Origin: JBHIBA01 sp046758845
Lineage (GTDB): Bacteria; UBA8248; JACPRG01; G963555815
Length of the DNA: 9,944 nucleotides
Direction of reading: 5' to 3'
Assembly: GCA_046758845.1 (NCBI GenBank)
Contig: JBHIBA010000163.1
Span: forward strand, 1-9,944
Every line of letters starts with the position of its first letter. Position 1 is the first letter of the stretch. The position numbers and the translations under genes are program-made. The notes beneath the pieces are model-generated. The model was not told where the DNA came from. It saw nothing but the letters and a program-made list of their open reading frames with translations, and made no database searches. This document shows positions 1 to 8,033 of the stretch, piece by piece.

Positions 1-214
1 GGCACGCCAGTGCCCAAAAAGGTCCCCCTGGGATTTTCTCTTATTCCAGAGGGAACGTCCCATATGCTTCTGAACCTGTTCACCGAGCGCGCCACTCGGC
101 AAAGGGCGTGCGCTGATAGGCGACGAACGGAATTTCGGCTTTGACCGACAAGAACCTTGTCTCCGCTTCTATTGAATCTACCGGTCGCGGCCAAACGCCC
201 CCTGATCGCGCAGG
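1..214. other. Downstream tail with no supported gene
   Basis: This 214-nt stretch follows the stop codon of the acyl-CoA ligase gene. On the minus strand an ATG at 63 stays open to the window edge for 21 codons, but it lacks a convincing ribosome binding site and is too short to judge. On the same strand a 4-bp stem (TCCC/GGGA, plus positions 23-33) is followed by five T residues at about 16-20. This is at best a weak intrinsic terminator. A second small hairpin (CCGAG/CTCGG, about 93-109) has no T tract after it. No repeat, tRNA or other RNA gene is visible. Confidence 0.5.
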
Positions 215-1756
215 TCAACCGCCCCTTAGCGCTTTCTTGTCTATCTTGCCAACCGTCGTCTTAGGGATTTCCGCCATGAACTCGATCGAAACGGGCGCCT
301 TGTATTTGGCGAGTTGACCGCGACAGTGCGCCATCAGCTCTTCCGCTGTGGTTTCGGCGCCGGGCTTCAGCACCACGTACGCCTTGATCACTTCCCCCCG
401 GTATTCGTCGGGTACACCGACCGCCGCCGCCTCCAGGACCGCTGAGTGAGCGTAAAGCACCTCGTCAATTTCGCGCGGGTAGACGTTATATCCACCGACA
501 ATCGCCATATCCTTCTTGCGATCCCGGATGTAAAGGTCGCCCTCGGCGTCGAACTCACCGATATCGCCGGTATGAAGCCACCCGTCGCGCAAGGTTTCAG
601 CCGTTTCTTCCGGCCGGTTTCGGTAACCCGACATGATTTGCGGCCCCCGCGCCCGGATCTCGCCCCGTTCTCCGACCCCCAGGATCTTGGTCCCCGTTTC
701 CACATCGACGATCTGCACCTCCGTCAAAGGCAACGGCCGACCGACGGAGCCCGGTTTGATCTCACGGCCCTCCGCAACGTAGGTCAGCACGGGGCCCGCC
801 TCGGACTGACCAAAACCTTCGAGGATGGGGCAGCCCGTCAACCCTTGCCAACGCTTCAACGTTTCCCCGGGCAACGGCGCGGAGCCGGAGTAGGCGGTGC
901 GCAGCGACGAGAAATCCGTATCTTCAAAGCCTTCGTACGCCATCAGGCCATTGAACACCGTCGGTCCGGCGGGGAGGCGGGTAATCCTCTCCCGTTGGAT
1001 GGTCTCGAGCACCCAATCCGGCCGGTAGCGCGGGAGGATGATCAGCCGGCCCCGGCAATACGCCGTCAGGTGCAGGCACATGGCCGCCGCGAACACGTGG
1101 AACAACGGCATCACGCACAAGATCCTTTCTTCGTCCGGCCGGGTCGGCAGGGCCGCCTCGCGCTGGCTGATGTTGACCGACATCTGACCGTGGGTGATGT
1201 TCACACCCTTGGGCTGGCCGGTGGTGCCCCCAGTGTATTGCAGGGTCGCCAGGTCATCGGGCCGCGGCAGGGGTTCCGGCAGAGCGGCGGAAGCGTCTGC
1301 GCGCCAGGTATCGAGCAGTCTCCCCTCCGGACGGCCGACCTTGACTCCATGGGGGATATCGAGATCCTCGAGGAGTGGTTCCACGGTTGCCGCCGTATCC
1401 TGGTCGTAGACGACGACCGTCGGCTCGGAATCGCTGAGGATGTGGGTCAATTCACGCGCGGTGTAGATGGGGTTGATGGGGACCGCCTGCGCCCCTGCGC
1501 CGTGGACGGCGAACATGGCGATCGCCATTTCGATCGAGTTACCGCAAATCAACGCCGCGCGCCCGTCGCGAGCGCCCAGCGTCACGAGCTCGGATGCAAA
1601 TCCGCCGACACAACGGGCAAATTCCGTATACGTGAGCTGCCGGTCCTCAAAAACCAGCGCGGTGGCGTTTCCGGCCCGCTTCGCCGCGTCGGCCAGCATG
1701 TGGACCACCGTGTCGAACACCTTGGGCAGTCGCCCTTCTGCCGACTCTCGCGACAT
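215..1756 (-). CDS. AMP-forming acyl-CoA ligase (ANL superfamily)
   Basis: Cytoplasmic acid-CoA ligase of 513 residues, a normal length for the ANL superfamily. It activates a carboxylic acid with ATP to an acyl-adenylate and then transfers the acyl group to CoA. Visible motifs: the phosphate-binding loop YTGGTTGQPKG at residues 174-184; GFGQSE at 314-319, in the position of the usual YGxTE motif; GWLHTGD at 392-398 with the ribose-binding Asp; the DRKKD hinge at 412-416, followed by GGYNVYPREID; and the C-terminal catalytic lysine in TVGKID (K504). The start is ATG 1756, with AAAAGG six bases upstream; the stop is TGA. It is the last gene of the cluster, 83 nt after hyuB. Position suggests it activates the acid made by the HyuA/HyuB proteins, as a benzoylacetate-CoA ligase does beside acetophenone carboxylase. 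The acid substrate cannot be told from sequence; a medium- or long-chain fatty acid or an aromatic acid is also possible. Confidence 0.93.
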   Translation of the reverse strand: MSRESAEGRLPKVFDTVVHMLADAAKRAGNATALVFEDRQLTYTEFARCVGGFASELVTLGARDGRAALICGNSIEMAIAMFAVHGAGAQAVPINPIYTARELTHILSDSEPTVVVYDQDTAATVEPLLEDLDIPHGVKVGRPEGRLLDTWRADASAALPEPLPRPDDLATLQYTGGTTGQPKGVNITHGQMSVNISQREAALPTRPDEERILCVMPLFHVFAAAMCLHLTAYCRGRLIILPRYRPDWVLETIQRERITRLPAGPTVFNGLMAYEGFEDTDFSSLRTAYSGSAPLPGETLKRWQGLTGCPILEGFGQSEAGPVLTYVAEGREIKPGSVGRPLPLTEVQIVDVETGTKILGVGERGEIRARGPQIMSGYRNRPEETAETLRDGWLHTGDIGEFDAEGDLYIRDRKKDMAIVGGYNVYPREIDEVLYAHSAVLEAAAVGVPDEYRGEVIKAYVVLKPGAETTAEELMAHCRGQLAKYKAPVSIEFMAEIPKTTVGKIDKKALRGG

Positions 1757-1762
1757 CTTGTG

Positions 1763-1795
1763 CCTTTTTTCAGTGACCGCGGCCGCGGAAAAAGG
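1763..1795 (-). promoter_or_regulatory. Stem-loop overlapping the ligase ribosome binding site
   Basis: In the 83-nt gap between hyuB and the ligase gene, the mRNA-sense strand carries CCTTTTT (1795-1789) and AAAAAGG (1769-1763), which can pair over 7 bp. The second arm is the Shine-Dalgarno sequence of the ligase gene. Between the arms lies the perfect 12-bp palindrome CCGCGGCCGCGG (1777-1788), which can form an inner GC stem, followed by seven unpaired bases. The structure would mask the ribosome binding site. There is no T tract after the stem on this strand, so it is not an intrinsic terminator. The pairing is visible in the sequence; a regulatory role is inferred. Confidence 0.4.
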
Positions 1796-1839
1796 TTCCC
1801 ATCGTCACGCCGCCTTCCGTACGTGGATGACGAAGCGGT

Positions 1840-3789
1840 TTACCACCCCGGCGGGCGTGAGACCGTAATGTGCGGCTGGACCTCTTCCTCGGTGGGAATC
1901 CATTTGGGTTGGATGTGCTTGCCTTGGGGATGAAGCTGATGGCCCGCCGTGCCCTCGGGGAACCCCTTCTTTCTCAGCGTCTTCCGGAGAGCCTCCGTCT
2001 CCTTTTCTTTGATGCGATATTCACAAGCCTCTGCGTCGATCTCTTCGATGACCACACCATAGTATTCCCTCGCCGCCTCGGGCGAGAGCCATTCGTCCAT
2101 CACGTCGTTCAAGACGAGTTGGGGATCCCTTTTAAGGGGGTCGCCAAAGCCGCCGCCGCCGCTGGAGGAATAGTAGATCACATCGCCCTTCTTCAACTCG
2201 ACCCCCGTGGCGTACATGCCGGCGTTGAACTCCCGGTCCGTCCCCTTATTGATGACCAACATGCTGCCTCCGGCGTTGAGGCCGCCATTAATGCCCCAGG
2301 GGGGGAATTTTTCGCGGTCGCCATGGATGGTCATGGTGACGTCGGACTGGACCTCCAGCTCCCGCACCAAGGCGAAGCCGCCGCGATACATCCCGTGGCC
2401 GCAGCTGTCGGTCCGCGCCTCGTATTTGGCGTAAATGACCGGGAACCATCGTTCCTCAAGCTCTTGAGGAATGGTGCGGGCGTTGCAGAAACGCATAAAA
2501 ATGAGAGATTTGCCGTCCTTGAACGACCGCGCGTTTTCGCCCCCGACCGCATAGGTATATTGGACGAATTGCTTCTTGGTCCGTGGATTGTAGCCGCCCA
2601 TGCAAAGGTTGGTCAGACTGACTGCCGCCGGATAAACGCGCCAGGGCTGAACTTGACTCATCGGTCCCGCGAGGCACCCGATGGTGACGGCTTCCACTTT
2701 GTCGAAGGCCCCGGAACAGTAACCGGTGGTCGGCGTCGGCTCCAGGACATGGACACAGGTTCCGGGCTTTGAGACGATTTCGAGGTTGCGGATGATTCCG
2801 TGGTTCAGCGGGAAAAGCGACGGGAAGCAGATCATGAATCCCAGGTAGTTGGCGCCGATCAAGGTGGCGCGGGCGGCGCCCCACGAGGCCCTGGGCTGGG
2901 GATCGGATTGGGTCCAATCGAAAGTGAGCTTTGTTCCCTTCTTCGTCAATTTGCAGTGGACGTAGATGGGCGGTTTGCCTTCGGCCATGACATCCTGGTC
3001 ACCGTAATCGCCGAATTCCCAGACACCGTCCGGCAAGGTCTCCAGTTCGGCGAGCATCAGGCGTTCGGTGTAATTGAACTGTTCCTCAAACGCCAAGAAG
3101 AGGGTCTCCTTGCCGTATCGCGCGGCGAGTTCCTGGACCCGCCTGTCGATCAGCCGGGCGGCTTCGAACTGGGCCTGAAGATCCGCCCGGCGCTCGACGG
3201 CGCCCCGAATATTGATTTCGATCAGACTGAAGAGTTCCTCGTTCAACTCATCGTTCTTGAACAGCCGGATCGGCGGAATTCGGAGGCCCTCGGCGTAACA
3301 GGTGGTGGCCTCGGGATTGAAGGTCCCGGGCATCGGTCCCCCGATGTCGGCCCAGTGAATGACCGTGCAGGCAAAGGCCACGATTTCGTCTTCAAAGAAA
3401 ATGGGCCGGATCAGCCGGACGTCGTTGACGTGGGAACCCGTCCGGTAGGGGTCGCTGAAGATGAACGTGTCACCGGGCTTCATGGTTTCCTTGGGGAAGA
3501 CCTTGATGAGCTCCGCCACCGAGGGCTCAAATGAGGCGTAATGCGCCGCCGCATCGGTATGCCCGTGGGCGACCAGTCGCGCGTCCGGCGTGAGAATCGC
3601 GTTGGACCGGTCCCGTCCCATGCCGATGACCGGATGGTAGGCGATTCGCTCGATCGTGGAGGATGCTTCGTAGCAGGCCGCGACAAAGGCATTTCGCATG
3701 ACCTCGAACGTGATGAGGTCCATTCTCAGGTCTTTGATCTCGGAAAGAGTTTCCTTGACCCGAAATTCAGTTTTCACCTTGGCGTTCAT
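1840..3789 (-). CDS. hyuB: HyuB-type subunit of the hydantoinase B/oxoprolinase/acetone carboxylase alpha family
   Basis: Cytoplasmic 649-residue partner of HyuA. The family catalyses ATP-dependent opening of lactams or hydantoins, or carboxylation of ketones; the B-type subunit is thought to hold the chemistry on the activated substrate. Family landmarks appear in order: GDTFIFSDPY with GSHVNDV at 106-124; HWADIGG at 145-151, whose H and D match the likely metal-binding HxxD of this family; EGLRIPP at 167-173; INIRGAVERRADLQAQ at 192-207; PLNHG at 327-331; GMYRGGFALVRE at 466-477; PPWGINGG at 496-503; and GGGGFGDPLKRDP at 544-556 followed by the YGVV block. Beyond that, about 70 charged residues form a C-terminal tail with HQLHPQGKH near 617-625. 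The start is ATG 3789 with TAGGAG six bases upstream; the first three of those bases are the hyuA stop, so translation is probably coupled. It is shorter than acetone carboxylase alpha (about 770), and no gamma-subunit gene is nearby. The exact reaction is unknown. Confidence 0.9.
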   Translation of the reverse strand: MNAKVKTEFRVKETLSEIKDLRMDLITFEVMRNAFVAACYEASSTIERIAYHPVIGMGRDRSNAILTPDARLVAHGHTDAAAHYASFEPSVAELIKVFPKETMKPGDTFIFSDPYRTGSHVNDVRLIRPIFFEDEIVAFACTVIHWADIGGPMPGTFNPEATTCYAEGLRIPPIRLFKNDELNEELFSLIEINIRGAVERRADLQAQFEAARLIDRRVQELAARYGKETLFLAFEEQFNYTERLMLAELETLPDGVWEFGDYGDQDVMAEGKPPIYVHCKLTKKGTKLTFDWTQSDPQPRASWGAARATLIGANYLGFMICFPSLFPLNHGIIRNLEIVSKPGTCVHVLEPTPTTGYCSGAFDKVEAVTIGCLAGPMSQVQPWRVYPAAVSLTNLCMGGYNPRTKKQFVQYTYAVGGENARSFKDGKSLIFMRFCNARTIPQELEERWFPVIYAKYEARTDSCGHGMYRGGFALVRELEVQSDVTMTIHGDREKFPPWGINGGLNAGGSMLVINKGTDREFNAGMYATGVELKKGDVIYYSSSGGGGFGDPLKRDPQLVLNDVMDEWLSPEAAREYYGVVIEEIDAEACEYRIKEKETEALRKTLRKKGFPEGTAGHQLHPQGKHIQPKWIPTEEEVQPHITVSRPPGW

Positions 3790-3798
3790 GGCGGTCTC

Positions 3799-5856
3799 CT
3801 ACCGATCCACGGCGATTACGAGATTGCCGTACTCATCGACTCTGCAATGGCTGCCGGGCGGCATGACGGTTGTGGTGTCCGGCTGTTCGATGATGGCGGG
3901 CCCATCCGGCCTCGCCCCCACACCGAGCAGGCTCCGCTCGTAAATGTCGGTCTCCACGAACCCGACATCTCTGAACCACACTTTCCTGGAGGGTTTCCGC
4001 GCGTCATCGAGGGAACCCTTCCGGTTGATCTTGGGCAGGTCGGGTTTTTGGATCAATCCCACCGCGACGACCCTCAGATTGACGATCTCGACCGGGGCAT
4101 AGCCCGTCGGCAGAGTGTAGCCGTAAGCCTCCTTCATCATGGCCTGAAAATTTTTCGTGATTTGATCGAGACTGTCGATCCTTTCCGGGGGGATTTCGAC
4201 CGTAAAGAAGCGGCTTTGGCTGAAGAATTTTACGTCGACATGTCTTTGGACGACGACCTCTTCCTTCCCGATGCCTTCGCCCGCGAGGGTGCCGATGGCC
4301 CTTTGCACGAGAGCATCCATGTCCTTGTTGAGGTCATCGAAATCCAACTCTTCCTCCACCTTGTGGACCGCCGAAGTGAATTCGTGCTTCACGTCGACGC
4401 GGATGGCGCCCCACGCCGACGCGTAACCCGGCAGGGGCGGAACGATGACGGTGCTTGAACCGATCTCCTTCGCCAGGTCACAGGCGTACAAGGCGCCGCC
4501 GCCGCCGTAGGGCACTATCGCAAAATCCCTGGGATCCCAGCCGCGCGAAACGGTCTGGATGCGCATGGCCATCATCAGGTTGGTCATCGCCACCATATAC
4601 ATGTTGGCGGCGGCCTCCTCGCCGCTCCAGCCGTAATGTTTGCCAACTTTCTCTTCCAGGGCCCTGAAGGAGAGTTTGCCATCGACCTCCATCTCGCCGC
4701 CCAGGAAGTAATCCGGATCGATTCGTCCGAGCACGATCTGGCAGTCGGTGTTGGTGGCTTCCTCGCCGCCCATGCCGTAACACGCGGGACCGGGAACCGC
4801 CCCCATGCTCTGCGGCCCGACGTTGAGAATCTGGCCCTTGTCCACCCAGCCGATGCTGCCGCCACCGGACCCGATGTAGACGGTATCGACCGAGGGCAGA
4901 CAACAAGGAACGTTCCACAGGATTTTCCACTCATGGGTGATCGCCGGCGATCCCTTGTAAATCATCGACACGTTGTTCGTCGTGCCCCCCGTCTCGAAGG
5001 CGATCACGTTGTCGAATTCGGCCAGGGACCCGATGTACCCGGCCATGCCGACGGCCCCGGAGACGGGCGACGAATGGAACGTCCGGGCGGGCACCTTGAG
5101 GGCCTCGGTCACGCTGGTGACGCCACCGCCGCTGTTCGTCACCAGGATGGGCCCCTCGTAGCCCCAGTCCTCTTTCAGCCGCTCTGCAAGGCCGCGCAGA
5201 TAGTTCTTCAGAATGGGAGACACATAGGCATTGAGAACGGTGGTGCAGGTGCGCTCGAACTCGAGCATCTGCGGCAGCAGTTCGTAGGAAATCGTGACGT
5301 CCACATCGGGAATTTCTTCCCGCAGGATTTCCCGCGTCCGCTGTTCATGGACCGGGTTCATGAATGAGTCGATGTAAACGACCGCAACCGATTCGATGCC
5401 GCGTTTCCGGCATTTCCTCGTCGCCATCTTGACGTCATCTTCGTTCAATGGAATCAGGATTTCGCCATAGGGGCTGACACGTTCCCGGACCGTGAGAACA
5501 TTGCGTCGGGGAACGATCAGCTCAGGCGGATCCCAGTCCAGCTCGAAAGCCGAGATCCGCTCGGCCCGGCCGCCGCCCAGGACGTCGCGAAACCCCTCGG
5601 TTGTGATCAACGCGGTTTTCACGCCTTTCCTTTCCAAAATGGCGTTGGTCGAGACCGTGGCGCCATGCCGGAACGAGATCGTTTCCTCCCCCAGCAGTTT
5701 GGCCTTCCTGAGCCCGTCGATGACGCCATCAAAAAAAGTAGGGGGCGTGGACGGGACCTTGCCCAGACGCTGCTCTCCGGTCTTAATGTTGACCCCGATT
5801 ACGTCGGTGAAAGTCCCTCCGATATCGGTGCCGACGATCCAATTCCCTTTGCTCAC
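3799..5856 (-). CDS. hyuA: HyuA-type ATP-binding subunit of the hydantoinase A/oxoprolinase/acetone carboxylase beta family
   Basis: Cytoplasmic 685-residue subunit with an actin-like ATPase fold; it forms a complex with HyuB and uses ATP to activate a carbonyl substrate (lactam, hydantoin or ketone). With the start used here, landmarks are the N-terminal phosphate loop DIGGTFTD at 11-18, an ERTCTTVLNAYVSP block near 201-214, GSGGGSIGWVD at 329-339, PGPACYGMGG at 355-364 with TNTD at 368-371, and PYGGGGALYACDLAKEIG near 449-466. The second phosphate motif, usually DMGGTSTD, reads ETGGTTNN (288-295). The usual RYxGQ near the C-terminal part reads KFFSQ (543-547). I prefer the GTG at 5856 because AAGGAAG lies eight bases upstream and the protein then begins a few residues before the DIGGTFTD loop, as is normal. 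An in-frame ATG at 5895 would add 13 residues but has no nearby ribosome binding site. The gene ends with TAG inside the hyuB ribosome binding site. Confidence 0.9.
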   Translation of the reverse strand: MSKGNWIVGTDIGGTFTDVIGVNIKTGEQRLGKVPSTPPTFFDGVIDGLRKAKLLGEETISFRHGATVSTNAILERKGVKTALITTEGFRDVLGGGRAERISAFELDWDPPELIVPRRNVLTVRERVSPYGEILIPLNEDDVKMATRKCRKRGIESVAVVYIDSFMNPVHEQRTREILREEIPDVDVTISYELLPQMLEFERTCTTVLNAYVSPILKNYLRGLAERLKEDWGYEGPILVTNSGGGVTSVTEALKVPARTFHSSPVSGAVGMAGYIGSLAEFDNVIAFETGGTTNNVSMIYKGSPAITHEWKILWNVPCCLPSVDTVYIGSGGGSIGWVDKGQILNVGPQSMGAVPGPACYGMGGEEATNTDCQIVLGRIDPDYFLGGEMEVDGKLSFRALEEKVGKHYGWSGEEAAANMYMVAMTNLMMAMRIQTVSRGWDPRDFAIVPYGGGGALYACDLAKEIGSSTVIVPPLPGYASAWGAIRVDVKHEFTSAVHKVEEELDFDDLNKDMDALVQRAIGTLAGEGIGKEEVVVQRHVDVKFFSQSRFFTVEIPPERIDSLDQITKNFQAMMKEAYGYTLPTGYAPVEIVNLRVVAVGLIQKPDLPKINRKGSLDDARKPSRKVWFRDVGFVETDIYERSLLGVGARPDGPAIIEQPDTTTVMPPGSHCRVDEYGNLVIAVDR

Positions 5857-6065
5857 TGTTTTGACTTCCTTTTCGCTACTCGGCCCCGAACCCATTTGGG
5901 AACCGCAGCATCCATCTCCTCATCGGGCGCGATGCCTCCGGAGGGGACGGCGAATCACCCGAGCCGATAGGCGCGACCCTCGGCGCATCCCTCAAACGGC
6001 TCCCCTGGGTGCCGCGAGCCTTGCACAGAAGGCCTCCCGGGCGCGTAATCTCCAACGATCAGGCG
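5857..6065. other. Gap between the binding-protein gene and hyuA
   Basis: This is the longest gap inside the cluster, 209 nt. It holds a perfect CCTCCGGAGG palindrome (5935-5944) and an imperfect stem on the transcribed strand (arms near 6016-6022 and 6029-6036, one bulge, 6-nt loop) without a T tract. No sigma70 promoter I would defend and no clear terminator is visible, so read-through from the importer genes into hyuA is likely. The stem could give the binding-protein mRNA a stable 3' end, as is common after such genes, but it is weak. Confidence 0.4.
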
Positions 6066-6998
6066 CTACTTCTTCCTCTTCGGAGGCATGTATTTCTTGG
6101 CGTTCGACTTGACGGCCAAGATATGCTTGATGAATACCCGTTGCTTCAGCCGTTCGCCCTTAAGGTACCGGTCCATGACTTCGACGCCGAGGCGGCCCCA
6201 CGCGACGGGGTTGAGCACCACAGTCATATCTACTTCGCCTTTCATCACCGCGGCCAGGGCGGGAGGGACGCCGTTCATTCCGGTGATGATGATACCAGCC
6301 TTCCTGCCGACGGCGGCGACCGCCTGCGCGGCGCCCAGGGCGATTTCATCATTGGCGCCGTAAATGGCCCGGACGTCGGGATGAGAGACGAGGACGTCCT
6401 CTGTCTGCTTCAATCCTTCCTCGCGGGTCAGCGGGACCGTCCGCTTGAACACGATCGGCATGCACGGATTCTTCTTCATCTGCTCCTCGAAACCTTTCGC
6501 CAGATTGCGGAAGGTGCCAGCTCCGGCAGGACCGGCGATCATGGCCACTTTTCCCTTGCCGCCCGCCTTCTTGGCGATCCACGCCGCGATGTCTCGCCCG
6601 ATCTGCACTTCGTCCATGGCAACGAACAGCGTCTGGTATTTCGACTCTGCGCCGCGCGCGATCGAGATGATCGGGATGTTGTTCTTATGCGCGGCCTCAA
6701 AGGCAGCCCCCGTTGCAATCCTATCAATGGGGGAAATCAGGATGCCGTTCACTTTTTGCGCGACCAGGTCGAGGACGCCGTTGACCTGTTTGTTGACATC
6801 CTCGTTGGCGATGACGGTGCGGACTTCCCAACCCAGTTGTTTGGCGCGGCCCAGGACTCCCTTGCGCATGGCAATATAAAATGGGTTGGTGTCGGACGCC
6901 AAAGCCAGGCCAATGACGATTTTTTTGGCCGCGAATGCCGGACCGACCACCGCGAACAACATAGAGATCCCGAGGATCACCGTTAACACCTTTCTCAT
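6066..6998 (-). CDS. Periplasmic substrate-binding protein, RbsB/Peripla_BP_4 family
   Basis: Captures the substrate in the periplasm and delivers it to the permease. The 310-residue product has a classical Sec signal peptide: MRK, a hydrophobic core (residues 4-19) and a likely cut after AFA at 23. There is no lipobox cysteine. The mature part shows the type I periplasmic binding fold: IVIGLALASDTNPFY (27-41), GILISPID (85-92), IPIISIARG (108-116), GPAGAGTFRNLAKGF (156-170), GANDEIALGA (214-223), ITGMNGVPPALAA (238-250). Compared from memory with E. coli RbsB, the hinge arginine (R115), the arginine at R164 and the asparagines N38 and N216 are kept. The sugar-contacting Asp89, Asp215 and Gln235 correspond to A114, N242 and L262. 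This argues against ribose. The start is ATG 6998 with AAGGAG seven bases upstream. It is the third gene of the importer, 40 nt after the permease gene. Confidence 0.92.
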   Translation of the reverse strand: MRKVLTVILGISMLFAVVGPAFAAKKIVIGLALASDTNPFYIAMRKGVLGRAKQLGWEVRTVIANEDVNKQVNGVLDLVAQKVNGILISPIDRIATGAAFEAAHKNNIPIISIARGAESKYQTLFVAMDEVQIGRDIAAWIAKKAGGKGKVAMIAGPAGAGTFRNLAKGFEEQMKKNPCMPIVFKRTVPLTREEGLKQTEDVLVSHPDVRAIYGANDEIALGAAQAVAAVGRKAGIIITGMNGVPPALAAVMKGEVDMTVVLNPVAWGRLGVEVMDRYLKGERLKQRVFIKHILAVKSNAKKYMPPKRKK

Positions 6999-7038
6999 AC
7001 CATTTCTCCTTCTCTTTATTCCCTTGGGTTTTGGACTC

Positions 7039-8031
7039 TCACTTGCGTGATTTGAACATATCGGCGGCCACGGCCGCGATGATCACCACACCGATCGCCA
7101 CCCTCTGCCAGTAGGAGTGGACGTTGAGCAAATTCAATCCGTTGGCCAAAACGACCATGATGAAGACTCCGATCATGCTCTTGTAAAGACTCCCCTCCCC
7201 CCCGTGGAGCGAGGCGCCGCCCAACACCACCGCAGCGATGGCCAACAGCTCGTAAAACTCTCCGGCGGTGGGCTGTCCCGATTGCAGGCGCGAGGCCAAC
7301 ATCACCCCGGCGACCCCGGCGAGACCTCCGCACCACGCATAGGCCGAGGTCGTTACCCGATCGACCTCGATGCCGGCCAGATACGCCGCTTGGCGGTTAC
7401 CGCCGGTGGCGAAGATGCGTTTGCCATAGGCGGTCATGTGGAGAAGCCAGGAAAATATGATGAACAGGAGCAGGGGCACCCAGATCAGGTAATGGACCCC
7501 GAAGAGCTTTCCCCGGCCCAGCTCCAGGAAAACCTCCGGCAATCCTTCTTCGCCGACGATTGGGCGGCCTCCCGTGATCAACAAGGCCGCTCCGCGGAAC
7601 ACGACCATCGTCCCCAGTGTCGCGATAAATGGGCTGACCTTGAGATGCGCGACAACCGCGCCGTTGACGAAGCCGATGGCGGCGCCAAGGGCGACGCCGG
7701 CGAGGACGCCAAAAAAAACGTTGATTTTCAGCATCACCCAGGCCGCGACGCATCCGGAAAATGCCACCACGGACCCCACCGAGAGGTCGAACCCGCCGGA
7801 GATGATGACGTAAGTCATGCCCATGGCCACGACCGACATCACCGACGCCTGAAGCAGGATATTCGTGAGGTTCATCGGCGTCAGGAACCGGTCGGACATC
7901 AGGGCCGTTGCCAGGCAGACGGCGATCAGCGCGATCAAAGGGATTTGGTCCCAAAGAAGCCCGGGTTTCGGCAACGCGCCGATGCGACGCCCTCGGGATG
8001 CGATTGGCACCGATCCGTCTACCGACGGCAT
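7039..8031 (-). CDS. ABC transporter permease, RbsC/BPD_transp_2 (CUT2) family
   Basis: Inner-membrane permease of 330 residues; two copies probably form the channel through which the captured solute passes. It has about ten hydrophobic segments, roughly at residues 28-45, 57-77, 84-103, 106-125, 135-152, 180-197, 228-246, 258-272, 284-302 and 308-324, after a basic 27-residue cytoplasmic N-terminus. Family hallmarks are ISGGFDLSVGSVVAFSG near 77-93, FIATLGTMVVFRG at 135-147, FATGGNRQAAYLAGI near 207-221, and AIAAVVLGGASLHGGEG at 264-280 followed by NGLNLL. The start is ATG 8031. Its ribosome binding site GGGAGG (8038-8043) lies inside the end of the ATPase gene, whose stop is only two bases upstream, so translation is likely coupled. 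The substrate is unknown; the family carries pentoses, other sugars, autoinducer-2 and some non-sugar solutes. Confidence 0.94.
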   Translation of the reverse strand: MPSVDGSVPIASRGRRIGALPKPGLLWDQIPLIALIAVCLATALMSDRFLTPMNLTNILLQASVMSVVAMGMTYVIISGGFDLSVGSVVAFSGCVAAWVMLKINVFFGVLAGVALGAAIGFVNGAVVAHLKVSPFIATLGTMVVFRGAALLITGGRPIVGEEGLPEVFLELGRGKLFGVHYLIWVPLLLFIIFSWLLHMTAYGKRIFATGGNRQAAYLAGIEVDRVTTSAYAWCGGLAGVAGVMLASRLQSGQPTAGEFYELLAIAAVVLGGASLHGGEGSLYKSMIGVFIMVVLANGLNLLNVHSYWQRVAIGVVIIAAVAADMFKSRK

Positions 8032-8033
8032 AC

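Noticed and set aside
1777..1788. The palindrome CCGCGGCCGCGG as an intrinsic terminator between hyuB and the ligase gene
   Set aside because: On the transcribed strand it is followed by TCACTGAAAAAAGG, with no T tract, so it does not fit an intrinsic terminator. It is reported instead as a possible ribosome-binding-site stem.
446..1933. A 495-codon open frame on the plus strand
   Set aside because: It mirrors the acyl-CoA ligase gene and the end of hyuB. The translation is rich in Arg, Gly and His and shows no family motif, so it is a shadow frame.
5887..6057. A minus-strand frame of nearly 60 codons from TTG in the gap before hyuA
   Set aside because: It has a rare start, no ribosome binding site and a low-complexity composition; nothing supports it beyond being open.
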